This document shows positions 31,494 through 43,795 of a DNA stretch of 64,000 nucleotides, piece by piece. How positions within the stretch are numbered: the stretch's first letter is position 1; each line of letters begins with the position of its first letter. The DNA lies in contig NC_089584.1 of assembly GCF_019320115.1 (NCBI RefSeq), forward strand, positions 73,315,533-73,379,532, given 5' to 3'. The stretch is from Miscanthus floridulus (taxonomy: Eukaryota > Streptophyta > Magnoliopsida > Poales > Poaceae). Both the position numbers and the translations under genes were made by a program. The notes beneath the pieces are model-generated. The model was not told the origin of the DNA. It did no database searches and worked only from the letters and a program-made list of their open reading frames with translations.

Positions 31494-32388
31494 GGAAAAA
31501 AGTCTACTTAACCCCCACCTTTTATATTTGGTCTACTTCACCCCAATTATGAAACCGTCTGTTTTACCCCCTGAACTTTCTAAAACCGTCTATTTTACCC
31601 CCTGGACGGTTTTCAGCGGCGGTTTGCAGTAGCAGCAGGTCTGCTACAGCAACGTGGGTTTGCTACAGTTCCAGTGGTTTTGAATTTTCTTTTTTTTATT
31701 TATTTTTGGTGAATTTTTAAAAAATCATAGTAAATCATAAAAAATCTAAAATGAAAAATCTAATTTTATTGGACTCCACATGAGTAGTCTACACAGTGAA
31801 TATAATACGGTATGCTTTAATATAATTTTTTTTGTAGCTTTAGATTAATTGGAAAATCCAATTTTTGTCTGTAATTAATTAGAATTTATCTATAACTAAG
31901 TTATACATGGTCCAATGAGTACAAAATTTTTACTATAGTTCAAGCATACAATAATTAGCGTACCATAAAAATTTCACCACAATTGGACCATAGAAGCCGC
32001 AGCTATGAATTATTCCAATTAATTACAAACAAAATTAGATTTTCTAATTAATCTAAGGCTACAGTAAAAATTTTGTACTAAAGTATACCGTATTATATAT
32101 TCACTATGTGATCTACTCATGTGGAGTCCAACAAAATTAGATTTTTTATTTTATGATTTTTCTATGATTTACTGTGATTTTTCAAAGATTCACCAAAAAT
32201 TTAAAAAAAGAAAATTCAAACCCACCATTGCTGTAGCAAACCCGCTGTTACTGTAGCAAAACCGCTGTCGCAAACCGCTCGGGGGTAAAATAGACGTTTT
32301 GGAAAATTCAAGGGGTAAAACAGACGGTTTCATAGTTAGGGGTGAAGTAGACCATGTATGAAAGGTGGGGAGTTAAGTAGACTTTTCC
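31494..32388. mobile_element. 895-bp foldback MULE-like element with a perfect 10-bp target duplication
   Basis: The ends GGAAAA(AA)GTCTACTTAAC / GTTAAGTAGACTTTTCC extend into long inverted arms, e.g. GAAACCGTCTGTTTTACCCC and GGGGTAAAACAGACGGTTTC. Direct repeats TTACTGGATT flank it at 31484-31493 and 32389-32398. A 10-bp duplication with very long terminal repeats points to a non-autonomous Mutator-like element; no transposase is encoded. Confidence 0.8.
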
Positions 32389-32398
32389 TTACTGGATT

Positions 32399-32642
32399 AG
32401 TAGGAACTTCTGGGTCATGTGGTGACCATCAACACCAGAATAGACGGAGTGAAAACGACCGGTCACTGGCTTGGTTGCAGGCAAACAGAGTAAAACACTG
32501 TGATCCTACAAAGACAAACCAGAATCCACCTCAAGAAAGTGAAGAATCAATGTGTAAGCATTCGCGTATCCTCTTAAAACCAGCCCAACAATCTCTTCGT
32601 GGTCACACCTCCTTTTCCGGCGCTTTATTGTTATAGACCGGC
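32399..32642. other. Short unassigned stretch between the MULE-like element and the SINE
   Basis: No gene or repeat recognised. Confidence 0.5.
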
Positions 32643-32884
32643 CAAAGGGCCTTTAGTCCAACTGGTTAGAGTGTCCCAGCAGCACTTCTCAGGTCCTGGG
32701 TTCGACTCCCTGTGGGAGCGAATTTCAGGCTGGGGTTAAAAAAATCCACTCGTCTGTCCCACGCCAAAGCATAGGTCTAAGGACCGATCCGTTCTCATAG
32801 GGCGACGGTGCCGCTGTAAGGGTGGGTAGGAGTTTTAGGGGTTTCGAGGCCTGCGTGAGAAGGTCATCTTCTTAATGCAATGCT
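32643..32884 (+). mobile_element. tRNA-derived SINE (PoaS-like), complete
   Basis: The tRNA-like head has an A box within CTGGTTAGAGTG (32662-32673) and a B box GGTTCGACTCC (32699-32709), the internal RNA polymerase III promoter. The body has GAGCGAATTTCAGGCTGG and CGTCTGTCCCACGCC. The tail is CTTAATGCAATGCTT. Non-autonomous and mobilised by a LINE. Its body matches window position 1 onward, so it is where the second visible copy begins. Confidence 0.8.
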
Positions 32885-33131
32885 TGTGGATGGTCATACC
32901 CTCAAAAGTCCAGTTTTTCCATTGTTATAGACTGCTCACTGCCCCTTTCCTTCCTAAGTAAGACTTCATAAGGAAATACAAAGAATGGAAGAAAGGTCCA
33001 AGCAATTGTTTGTCTTGCATTTCAAGGGCCAAATCCATCACTCCGACAAATCAACCAAAACTTGTAATTCCAACTCCATGGACACGGATGAATCCTTCTA
33101 GACTAGCCATGAGGATTTCAATTGAAATTCA

Positions 33132-33361
33132 GGCCTGTTTAGATTCTAAAAATTTTTACCCTAAAGTGTCACATCGAATCTTGCGGCACATGCATGGAGT
33201 ACTAAATGTAGACGAAAAAAAACTAATTGCACAGCTAGGTAAGAAATCGCGAGATGAAAACTTTCGAACCTAATTAATCCATAATTAGACACTAATTACC
33301 AAATACAAACGAAGTGCTACGGTAACCAAAACCAAAAATTTTTCGTCATGTAAACGCGGGC
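33132..33361 (-). mobile_element. Tourist-like MITE (copy 2 of 368-597)
   Basis: Same TCA flanks. It differs from copy 1 by several 1-bp indels, including GGCCTG for GGCCCTG at the terminal repeat. Confidence 0.75.
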
Positions 33362-33708
33362 TCACTTGAGGAGGACGGTAGCCAGAGTTGGAGGATCTTT
33401 CTTCTCACCTGCTCTGCACTGTACACTTTCTGCGTGACACATCCACTGATCGGATCTCGCACTGCTGTCATACATGTGGCTGTGATTAAATAATAGCCTG
33501 TCAGAACTGTGGGGTTCGTTGCTGGTTCGAGATGGAAAAATATTATTAGCTAGTTTATGTGAGAAAAAAATAATATTCCTAACTGAAAACACTGTTCACG
33601 TAAACAGTGCGCACGTGAGAGGGCTGGCCAGCACCAGCCAACTAGCCTGAACATGCTCGTATTCCTCGCTTCTTGGTGGGGCCCGTTGAAATTGCAAGGC
33701 AATAAGTC

Positions 33709-33816
33709 GGCCTGTTCGCTGGTTGGTTTTTGGGCTGGCTGATGCTAGTTTGTGTGAGAGAAAAACACTGTTGGCTGGCTAGTTTAGGCTGGCTGAAACC
33801 AACAAGCGAACAGGCT
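33709..33816. mobile_element. Short MITE (copy 2 of 942-1050)
   Basis: One base shorter than copy 1 (TTTGTGTGAG for TTTGTTGTGAG). Copy 1 agrees with the family member at 7893, so the deletion is in this copy. Confidence 0.6.
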
Positions 33817-33914
33817 GAGTATCAGTATGTGAAATAGACTGCAATTTGCATCGCTGCAACTGTATATGCCTGCTCTGGAATCTGGATCAAGTGTCGTGTT
33901 GGATCAAAAAGTAA

Positions 33915-34152
33915 GGCCCCGTTTTAGATCTAAATTTTTTTAGATTTTTTTGCTACTGTAGCACTTTCGTTTGTATTTGGCCAATTAGTGTTCTAATTAT
34001 GGACTAATTAGGGTCAAAGTTTTATCTCGCGATTTCTCACCCAACTGTGCAATTAGTCTTTTTTTCGTCTACATTTAGTACTCCATGCATGTGTCGCAAG
34101 ATTCGATGTGACGGGTACTGCGCATAATTTTTTGAAATATCTAAACAGGCCC
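33915..34152 (+). mobile_element. Tourist-like MITE (copy 2 of 1149-1380)
   Basis: TAA flanks are retained (33912-33914, 34153-34155). Extra bases such as CCGTTTTAGAT and GTGTTCTAAT depart from the family consensus seen in copy 1. Confidence 0.85.
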
Positions 34153-34212
34153 TAACGATGGAGGCCCTCCGTCAATTTTTAATCGCCTGCACATCGTGCA
34201 GGGCTAACATGC

Positions 34213-34350
34213 AGCCTGTTCGACAAGTCTGTATTCGGCTTCTAAGCCTTGACTTATTAGCCAACGAATAGTATTTTTTCTCCATACTAAACTAGTCAAC
34301 AGTACTTTCAGCCATAGCTTATAAGCCAATCCAGCCGAAACGAAAAGGCT
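34213..34350. mobile_element. MITE-like inverted repeat (copy 2 of 1440-1575)
   Basis: Same arms, with GGCTTCTAAGCC replacing GGCTTATAAGCC on the left. Downstream of here the two copies become almost identical. Confidence 0.5.
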
Positions 34351-35326
34351 GACAAACTGCATCGCATTGTACACTGCAGGCTGCAGCAGGATCAATCAGT
34401 GCATCCTACATCGCATGCTTTTTTATTTTCTCCCTTCTTTTTTGTGTCGCGTGAACAACGTGCTGCTACATTGATTAGCGAAAGCTGTTCTGTGAGAGCA
34501 CAGTGTTCTCCTCCTCCTCTGAGACACCAGCGTTGTCGACAGAGATACCTGTTCGCTGATGCTGAAATATGATTTATACTGATGCTTATGCTGAAATGTT
34601 GTGAAAGAAAAATACTATTCTATGACTAAAAAGTAGTTCTGAATAAGCTTAGCGTGTGTCAGTAACCTTGTTCTAGCCCAAAAAGGAGGATTTCTTTTTT
34701 TTAAAAAAAAGAACCCAAAGAGGAGTGGTTTTGGTTTCACATAATTGTCATGACCACTTTATGTCCATGCGCTGGCCATGGCCAGATCCAAATCCCACTG
34801 CTAGGGTACAATCAGAAGCAATAAAGATAGACAGCAAGTCATCAATTCCAGATGCCCGACAATCCTTCTTTAAATCATTATTGAGAGAGTGACAGATGCT
34901 CAACAGTTAAATGGCAATGGGGGAAACAGGTCATCAACCCCAGACGTCTTTCATTCAAAAAAAAAAAGAGTGACAGGTGTCACAGTTAGAATCTGAGAGC
35001 ACACATGGCAAAGGAAAGCTTGGCTTGCAAGCATCACTCACTCTTATGAAAAAATCAAACACAAAGGCTTCCTTTGCTTACATAGTTACTACTTTATATG
35101 CCAGCTCAGTTCTGTACAAACCATACACACGCAAAGTCGCAAACCCAATCAGGCACTCACTCAGCTGGGAGAGAAATGAAATCAGTCAAAGAAGAAAAAC
35201 CAAAACCGTATATATATGCAATCAAAAGTTGAAAACCCAGATATCAAAACTGTAGTAACGCACTATGTACATCACCGCAACACAAAAAGGGCGTCCATAT
35301 TGTCACTGCAAAGTTTGCCGATCAGT

Positions 35327-38300
35327 TCAATGTCCCAGTTTGGAGCCGTTGCTCTCCTGAATCAGTGGTGGCAGGTCCATGTCTGCTACGTCGACGTGCA
35401 CTATCAGCTTGGTGAAGTCATCGACGGAGAACGGTATGCTGCAATCAGAAATGCAATCTTGGTGAGGATCAATTTATCATCACGCAGGTCAAGATTTAAA
35501 AAAAGAAAAGAAAAGAAAGAAAGAGGAGACAGTACCTGAAGTCATCGTCTAGCAGGAACGAGTTGATGTCGTCGTGTGCTGATGGACTGCTTGAGCCCTC
35601 GATCATCTTGGTCCGCATGCTCGAGATGACCTGCGGTTTATAGAGAGAGAATTTAGTTCAAGAAAGTGAATGAACAAGTCGAATCCTGAAAGTTCTTGGC
35701 AGGAATGTGTTGGGATCACTCACTTCTGGTGGAATGCCCAGGGTTCCATACTTGTCGTCACAGTACATCGTACTGATCCGGTACAGTTGCTGCATGCTCA
35801 GCGCCTATCGGTACCATAGATGCCCAATTTTGTCACTAACTTGAGAATGATGGTATCAAAACTTCAAAAGCGTGTGGTAGTTTGCAAGGTTCAGAAACTT
35901 ACTGGGCAGAAGTCGTCTGTGATCTCTGTGAGACTCCGGCTATGCTTCTCTTCAAGAATCAAGAGGGTAACTGCTTGCCTGATATGCTTCAGCTCATCCC
36001 ATGCAGATCCTGCATACTGTTTACAGTTACAGGTTAAAAAGGTTAGAAACTTTTGTGCAAAAAAAAAGGAAGGTTAGCAACTGCTTTGTCAAGGTTTGTT
36101 GACGCAGTCTGAAGATGCCATCACCTCTTCAGTCAACCAAAAGCACCAATGCTCTAACTCATCCAACCCAGCCTTGACATACTCTCCATTACTGGATGAA
36201 CAGCACTCACGCCGTAGCAAAAGGCTACAATTGAAGCAATGTTAGGTTCATAATGCTAGTTCTGTATATTATGAGTTAACGATGAATGAGCAGGTACCTG
36301 TTAAAAAGTTGCACATTGATAATGAAAAGACTTGTGTGAACAGCTTGCAAATCAGGAATGGAGGCACCTGCAATGCAACCAGTCATGAATCAAGTGTGTT
36401 CCAATAAAAAAACGTATCAATTTCTGTAGCATTGAACTTTTGGCACATACATAATTTGATTTCAGAACATTGAGAGAATTTGTGAGGATTTTGATGATGC
36501 TCTGCCAATGTGCCATGGAAGCTTGCTGTGCCAAATCTGTTCCTTGAGAACATGATCCTCTGGGACTGACAACAAATGTACGTGGTGCCTGGAGAAGATT
36601 TAAACCCTGGGTTATAATTTTTGGCAAAGACGCTTGAGAACTACAACGTGCAGAATACTACCTGAATACACAGGCCAAGAAGTGGCGACAGTTCCTTCTT
36701 TAGATTGTGCCGGATCATCCCATAAACCTTCTCCAACAATGCAGTGAGCTGCTGCTTGAACGCAATAGCTGGATACTTGGCCTCAACCTGGTAAACTTCA
36801 GCTAGTCCACTGATCAACCCTCCGTCGGAAACCGGATGGTCGGGATGGCTAGGATCTTTGTTTTCCTGGAGTGAGATCAGATTTCAGAATTCCCAAGTTC
36901 ATTGATAGCATCACCTTCGAGAGTAGTTGAGTTTCTGCACATTACCTGTGGCACCTTAAGAGGTGATGCTCTTCGCCTCTGACGAGCCAAAGCAGCTACC
37001 CCGTTGATTTTCAGCGTCCTTTGAAGAAGAACCAGAAGCGTGCAAGAATTGGACAGCCAATATGCTAGTGTCTCGTTGTTGTCTCGTGCCTAGCAGTGAA
37101 GAAAATTAAATCATGTTTTCATTTCTCACTAACATAAAATCCATTATCCCATATTACTTGGCACTCTGCCAGATACCTCAAGAGCAGCAGTAATCTTCTG
37201 AATAATCCGATCAAAGACCACGGTCCGTTCTTCTTCAAATGATCTCCAATGAACTAGACACCTGTAGATGAGGTATGCAGCAACTGGCCTACCGATCGAG
37301 AAACCCAGATCTTCAGATAGACACTTGATCAGAAGCTCCTGAGCGTTTTTGAGATATTAAAAAGATGCTCAGATGCATGGCATGAACTGCAAAACAGTAA
37401 AGCTGAAAAGTTCAGAGGTAATGCCATACTTGCTGTTGCTTCTCAGCTTCATGACCATTTGAGCTAGGTTGTTCAGCACTCTTCTCCTAGTTAGAAATCC
37501 ATTATGCCATGTCAGCAATGCATAAGCAACCCACAAAACAAGTTATTGACTCAAATGGTTATAGGATCATACATACATGAATATTAGCCTCCCTATCCAC
37601 AATTATGGGCTTCACTATACCATTTGCTGATTTCTCATTATCTGGAGTTGCCTGTCAACATAAATGTACACAACTATGATCAGTTATGAACTAAAAGAAA
37701 CTATGATTTCTTAGTACAGAGCATGGAATCACAAATCTGTTAATGATACGATGATTGGACCTACCTGAATACCAGGTGCTTCATGGTTCTCACTCGATGG
37801 CGACTTGACAATAGCAGGGTTTAACGCCACAGCCTGTCGAAGCATTCTGTTTTCCTCATCTAGATTAGAAGCCTTCTCCTCCATCCTATGAAATAACCAC
37901 GCAAAACACTAGGATTTCCATCATGAACACACTGGAAGTGTGCATTGTGCAAAGAGGAATGGCAATGTTATCTGATTTTGAACCCTTATAATTACCTTTT
38001 CAGGGAATCTTGAAGCCGTTTGTTCTTAACTTCCTCAACTCCAAGCAGCCTGGCCAGCTTCTCATTCCTCAATTCAGCTTCAGCAAGCGCCTTCTTGGCG
38101 GCAAAAGTTTCACTCATTTCAGCTCCCAGCAAATCCTGCACACCATCAAGCCTTGATCTTGAGTGTTCAGATATCATGTTTTTCAGATGAAACCATTCCA
38201 CATTGCACAGTCTCTGAATGAAATTGGTGTGAAGGAGAGACCTTCAGGCGGTCAACTTCGGCATTCAACGCCTTGACCTTCTCAGTTTCCTCAACCATCA

Positions 38301-38899
38301 CCACCGAGGCTGCTTCCAATTGCGCTATCGCATCCTTCGCCGCCTCTCTCTCGTTAGTGGCTCTCGTCTCGGCGTCATTGACAGCCTGCTGGAGCACGTC
38401 CACCATCTCACGCAGCCTGCACATCTCATCCAGCATTTCCCTCTCAAGATTTTCCTGCACATTGTCCATATATCAAGCGGAGAACACAAGAAAACCGGGC
38501 ACCCATGAGCAGTAGAGAGATGAGGGCTGGACCTGTCTGAGCTTCCTGAGCTCCTTGCTTGCAATGCTTTGCCTCCAAGCACGTTGGCAGATGAGGGCGG
38601 CTCTCTTCGTCGTCGGGTAGCTCCACACCGCCCTGTGCGCACGCCATTGCGCCTTTTTTTTGTTCGGACACGATGAAAAATTAGAATCCATTACTAGTGT
38701 GTGCAGCCACACAGTGAAGCTACAGTTGATCACTGTATGCTAGTACCTGGATGCGTGTCGCAGCTCTGGTCTGCTTCCGGATAGAGAGCTCGCGCTGCGC
38801 CGCCATCGCCCTCACGGTCGCCTGCACGGTGACGGCGGCGGCCATCAACCGCAGCCGCGATGACTCCTTCCATGACAGGTACCGGCGGCGCAGGCTCCT
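35327..38899 (-). CDS. Class XI myosin tail, copy 2, with a 1-bp deletion in one globular-tail exon
   Basis: All seventeen exons of copy 1 are present at +32771 to +32773 (stop TGA 35327-35329; first recognised exon 38899-38747). Exon borders are unchanged. The exon 36298-36367, encoding VPPFLICK...FINVQLFN, has lost one base at about 36320 (GATAATG against GATAAATG). This shifts the frame within the DIL/globular tail and would remove the last 190 or so residues. Either this copy is broken or the base is a consensus error in a homopolymer. The motor domain is absent here too. Confidence 0.85.
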
Positions 38900-40663
38900 C
38901 TGGAGGAAGAAGACGGCGAGGATGACGAACACGGGGCGCCCCGCCGTGTCCCAGCTCGCGAGCTTGCCGTACCTATGGACGAACGCCCCTGAAGAACCGA
39001 AGCGCCCGTGGGTTGGATCACGATCGAGCTGGACTGTTTCTTCTTGGATAGACTGAAGAATCGACGAGAGCAACGAGACGGCACTCACGGAAGAGAACCC
39101 GCAGCCAGGCGATCAGGCGCCGCGCGGGGCTGTCCTGCGCGCGCGCCGCCTGTGTGACGGTGACCACGGCGGCGGCGGCGGCGGCGGCTTGCCTCTTATG
39201 ATCTCCATCCATGGGCGACCTTGACCTCGATGGGGCTTCTCCTGCTCCCACTGCACTGCAGTCCGCAGGCAAACGTATGTGAAATCTTGGGATCGGATTG
39301 ACGGAGAAACGAGTTAGAATCAGATCACAGAATGATCACTGAAGAGAAGCACGATCAAGCCTGTTACCGATTTGCTCATGAGCAGAGATGACAGAACATT
39401 GCGGTTGGCATCTCTGCCTCCTCCTGCTTGCCCCCGAGCTGGCTAGGTACTTTCCCCTCTCTTGCCCTGCCTTTTTCCTTCTCCCCCCTTTTGATTTTCA
39501 GACTAACAATGACATGTCACCTTCAAAATATTAGATTAGATGGGACACTGACATTAGAAAGAAAGAAAGAAAGAAATTCAGAAACATAATTTATTTTCAT
39601 CAATTAATGGTACCGACAGCAAAATCTGCAGGGCCAGATTGTGAGTATGTGTGTAAAATACACAGCAAATTTAAAAGCCTAGCACAAGTTCGTTGTGAAT
39701 AGACAAAAATAATAGGACGTGCTGGAAAAGATCTGGTTCGGTTGCCGATGGCTGGCCAAGTCCATCAATGGAGAAAATAATGCATTGCAACTAAACCATT
39801 TTAAATTTTAAATTGTTGAAACTGCGGTGGATGTGGATGGATAGGAAGGCCTCACATCGTCTGCGGCAACAGCTGGATGCCATCGCAATAAAGATTTTTT
39901 CTTTTGTAGGCATGTGATGATTAATTGCGAGATTTAGTAAATTAGCAGAGAAAGCTACGTGCAGCCTGCTATACGCTCACTCTGTAAAGTGGGCCCCTAG
40001 GACAGAATGTTAGGGTGGGGTGCGCTGTACTGATACCGGAGTGGGCACTGTCCGATGGACCCGGGTAAAGGTAAAATGCCGGAACGGCCAACAGAAATAA
40101 ACCGCCGGCAGCGGCTGGGCCGGGGGTTGGTTTGTTGAAAACAAAACTGGACCGGGCCGAAAAGAAGCCAGATCCATTATCCTTGCAGAAGATGTCCATT
40201 TGTTCTTTGTTCAGGACCAGCCCTTCCTCTTACTCCTTGGCTCCTTGCTCTCCACTCCAGTGGTTATCATAGTACTTACTATGTACTACGTTCCCCTCGA
40301 AAAAAAAAACTTACTATGTACTACGTGATCAGGGTTAGTATGGGGGATGGTCGCAAAATAAATAGGGTTAGTATGGGGGATGTGTTGAAGCTCGGTGCGG
40401 GCAGGTTATCAAATGTGATGGACGCCTTTTGTCATACGGAAATGGTTGTCTTTTTATCAGAACTGCGGATGAGCGAGAACAACCAACATTTGCTCACTAA
40501 TTGCATGTTAGCTCACCAATTTTGATTTAAAATTCTCAGTCCTTTGGGTCTTCAAATTGTGTCTCTCTCCGCAACTCGCCGTCCTTTGCCAAAAAAATGA
40601 TCAAGAAGACGCAGAAGAAAAGTGGAAGGGGACGAATTTACTCATCATCCTTGCAGCTTAGTA
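38900..40663. other. Upstream region of the copy 2 myosin tail gene
   Basis: Counterpart of 6129-7892 with the same GGC run, AAAG microsatellite (about 39556-39576) and short direct repeats. No motor exons. Confidence 0.5.
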
Positions 40664-40767
40664 CCCTGTTCGCTTGTTGGTTTCAGTCAGCCAACAGTGT
40701 TTTTCTCTCACAATAAACCAGCACCAGCCAGCCCAAACCAGCTTAGAAACCAACCAGCGAACAGGCC
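40664..40767. mobile_element. Short MITE (copy 2 of 7893-7996)
   Basis: No difference from copy 1 noticed. Confidence 0.6.
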
Positions 40768-40778
40768 GCTAGATGTTA

Positions 40779-41690
40779 TGGAGGCACAGAAACTCTTGTG
40801 TCTTTGATGGTCAAAGTCCAGGCATCATCTCCCTCCACCGAGCATTCAAAGAAGAGCATCATTTGTGGTGTCTAGCTAGCGTGCCCTTGGCCTTTGTAAC
40901 ACGGTGACAAGCTTGGTTAAATTAGCCTCGCTTGTCCTAGCCCCCCTGACTTTTCTTACCCCTCAGTCGGAAGTGAGGTGGTGATCTTTGTATGTGACCA
41001 GATTTTTCATTTGTTAGTTTAAAAAAAATCCCTCTGTTAATACAAAGATAAGTAACTTTCCTGCGTATTCTAGAAAAAAAAATACGAATGAAATGTGAAT
41101 TCAGTGTGCGGCAACTGAAACATACTCCATGTCGTTAAAGATGGCAACGAATGCAGATTGCTTTTGAGTATCAGCAATGGCCTCATACATGAAGTTAAGG
41201 GGGTGTTTGGTTCCATATACTAAATTTTATTCCATGTCACATCGGACGTTCAGATGCTATTTAGGAGAACTAAATATGAGTTAATTATAAAACTAATTAC
41301 ATAGATGAAGACTAATTTACGAGACGAATTTATTAAGCCTAATTAATCCGCTATTAGCACATATATTACTGTAGCACCACATTGTCAAATCATGGACTAA
41401 TTAGGCTTAAAAAATTCGTCTCGTAAATTAACCATAATCTGTGCAATTAGTTATTTTTTCGTCTATATTTAATACTTCATACATGTGTTAAACATCCGAT
41501 GGGACAGAGGCTAAAATTTTCAAATAGGAACCAAACACTCCCTAAGGCACTTTTGTATGTGTCCGGCAACGATGAGATGTTTTCCTTTAATTATTGCCCC
41601 CGAACTTGTAATAAAGTAGCTCATGAGCTAGCTTCTATTGATTGCAGGTGCCCTCAACATACGGTGCTCTCGTGGGACTTTACCGTAAAA
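40779..41690 (+). pseudogene. RT zinc-domain / RNase H-like remnant (copy 2)
   Basis: Same zf-RVT fragment (40779-40907) and RNase H-like block as copy 1, with the same stops and the same MITE at 41199-41542. Confidence 0.7.
41199..41542. mobile_element. 344-bp Tourist-like MITE (copy 2 of 8428-8771)
   Basis: TAA duplications flank it at 41196-41198 and 41543-41545. It splits the remnant at the same codon as in copy 1. Confidence 0.85.
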
Positions 41691-41752
41691 AAATCTACTA
41701 CATACTCTAGTCCCAATACACCACGACTAGGACTAACAACCAGTCCTATTAA

Positions 41753-41995
41753 GGCCCCCGTTTAGATACGAAATTTTTGGCTTTTGGCTACTGTAGCACT
41801 TTCGTTTGTATTTGGTAAAAATTGTCCAATTATGGACTATTTAGACTTAAAAGATTCGTCTCGCCAATTACGGGTAAACTGTGCAATTAGTTATTCTTTT
41901 TACCTACATTTAATGCTCCATGCATGTGCTGTAAGATTTGATGTGACGAGAAATCTTAAAATTTTTTGGATTTTGGGTGGGATCTAAACAGGGCC
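41753..41995 (+). mobile_element. Tourist-like MITE (copy 2 of 8982-9224)
   Basis: Same length and same TAA duplication as copy 1. Confidence 0.85.
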
Positions 41996-42586
41996 TAACT
42001 TCTTTTTGTGGACTAATGAACTAACAACTAATGCTATTATCAACTCCTATAGTGAATTAATAGAGTAACAACTAGTCCATGCTCCATGACCAGTAGTGCT
42101 TGTTTAGTTTGTTAAGGACTAAAAATTAATCAACTAGTTGTTAGTTCTAGAGATCTAACCGTGCCTAAGTAGCTATTTTTGACTAATTAGTTGGTGTAAT
42201 TGAATCGTGCACATATACCGTGTTTAAACGAGCAATATTAGTGAGGCAGTGACAGTGAGACACTATCCCAGATCCCAGCTTCCTTTGTAGGCTCCGTTCG
42301 GATGGTGCAAAAATTACACCGTTCATGGCTGGAAGTTACTGTTTATGCTGATTTTCTTTCACAAATTTATCTAGATTCATCTAAATTCGTACCGGCGAAC
42401 GGGCCGTCGAGCGGGCACATTAGAGAAACACACGCTAACGTGACTAGGAACAGTTACCGGTTGCTACTCGACACGAGCAATATAGAAGAGTTTACGTACA
42501 TGCGAAACACGAAATAACTTCGGGAACCGAAAATAATGGCTCGATCTTTATTACAAACTGGTGCGTACTGATGACAAATTAAAACG

Positions 42587-43641
42587 CTAGACGCTGGTGA
42601 GGCCGGAGCCCTGGAACTTGGGCCTCGTTTAGATTGCGAAAAAATTTCAACCCGATGAATAGTACCACTTTCGTCTTATTTGACAAATATTGTCCAATCG
42701 TGGACCAACTAGGCTCAAAAGATTCATCTCGTGATTTCCAACTAAACTGTGTAATTAGTTATTTTTTTTACCTACATTTAATACTCCATGCAAGCGGCTA
42801 AAAATTGATGTGATGGAGAGAGAGTGAAAAAACTTGGAATTTGGGATGCATCTAAACAAGGCCTTGGAGTGGGTGATGGCGTCAATGCGCTGCGCTGTCT
42901 CTGGAGATAGATGGTTCATCCAGTCCCCCACCACGCCGCGCCGGAAGAAGAGGCTGTTGTCCACCGCGCCGACCACCAACTCCGTCTTACCATCTTTGGT
43001 CGCCCTCAGCTCGTTCATGCGCTCGAACGCGCATATATAGCCTAACGATGGCGTCCGCGGTGCTGTCCGCGCCGGCACCGAACGGGAGGCCAACGAATTC
43101 TGCAAGCCTCCGGACGTGCGCCGCGGGGTCCCTCTGCATCTCCTCGTAGCTGAAGAAGAGCACCTACTCGGGCCGCGCGAGGTGGGTGCGCGAGCCAGTA
43201 CCCGAGCACGTGCTCCCAGTACGGGCCCCGCGGCGACACGCCGGCGCAGAACTGCTCGGCGGCGAACTCGACCGAGAGGGGCTCCATCCCTTTCTGGGCC
43301 CTGAGCTGCTTGTTCATGAAGTGCCACAGCGAGACGAACGTGTCCTTCGGGTCGCGGTATACGTAGACTATCTTGCAGCCCGGCGTGGCGACGACGGACC
43401 TCGGCAGCGCCACGAACGGGACGTGGGCCGCGCGGAGAAGCAGGCGCCGGCGACCATGGCCCCCTGGGTGGCGTGCCAGCCTTGGCCGTGGAGGAAGAGC
43501 TGACTGTGGCCCAGGCCATTCGAGCTCGGCAGGGAGGAGACCAGGTTGGTGAAATGATTGTAGAGTTGTAGGTTGGCTTCCGCTTGCGCATCGCTGGCAT
43601 CGGCATCTTGCTCGGCAACGCTTTGAAGGCAGGAGGACATG
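42587..43641 (-). pseudogene. Cytosolic sulfotransferase pseudogene (copy 2)
   Basis: Every lesion of copy 1 is shared: loss of the PAPS-loop segment, the 4-bp insertions, the TAG, and the MITE in the last codons. The gene was therefore dead before the two copies separated. Confidence 0.85.
42621..42863 (-). mobile_element. Tourist-like MITE in sulfotransferase pseudogene (copy 2)
   Basis: TTG duplications at 42618-42620 and 42864-42866. Identical position to copy 1. Confidence 0.85.
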
Positions 43642-43676
43642 GCGGACCGGGAGGAGACTCTGGCCCTGTTCGGCTT

Positions 43677-43795
43677 ACCCACGAAACGGCACTATTGTTT
43701 TTTCACCTAGAATTTTCTCTTACAAAATTCAGTTAGAATAGTATTTTTTAATTAATTTCAACTAAAATTCAGCAATCCAAACGAGGTCTCTATGA
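43677..43795. mobile_element. MITE-like sequence (copy 2 of 10906-11024)
   Basis: Same imperfect inverted ends as copy 1. Confidence 0.4.

Noticed and set aside
31494..32388. A microRNA precursor
   Set aside because: The hairpin is far too long and has transposon ends with a 10-bp target duplication. siRNA production is possible, a miRNA gene is not supported.
32643..32720. A functional tRNA gene
   Set aside because: A and B boxes are present, but the sequence does not close into a full cloverleaf and continues into a SINE body and tail.
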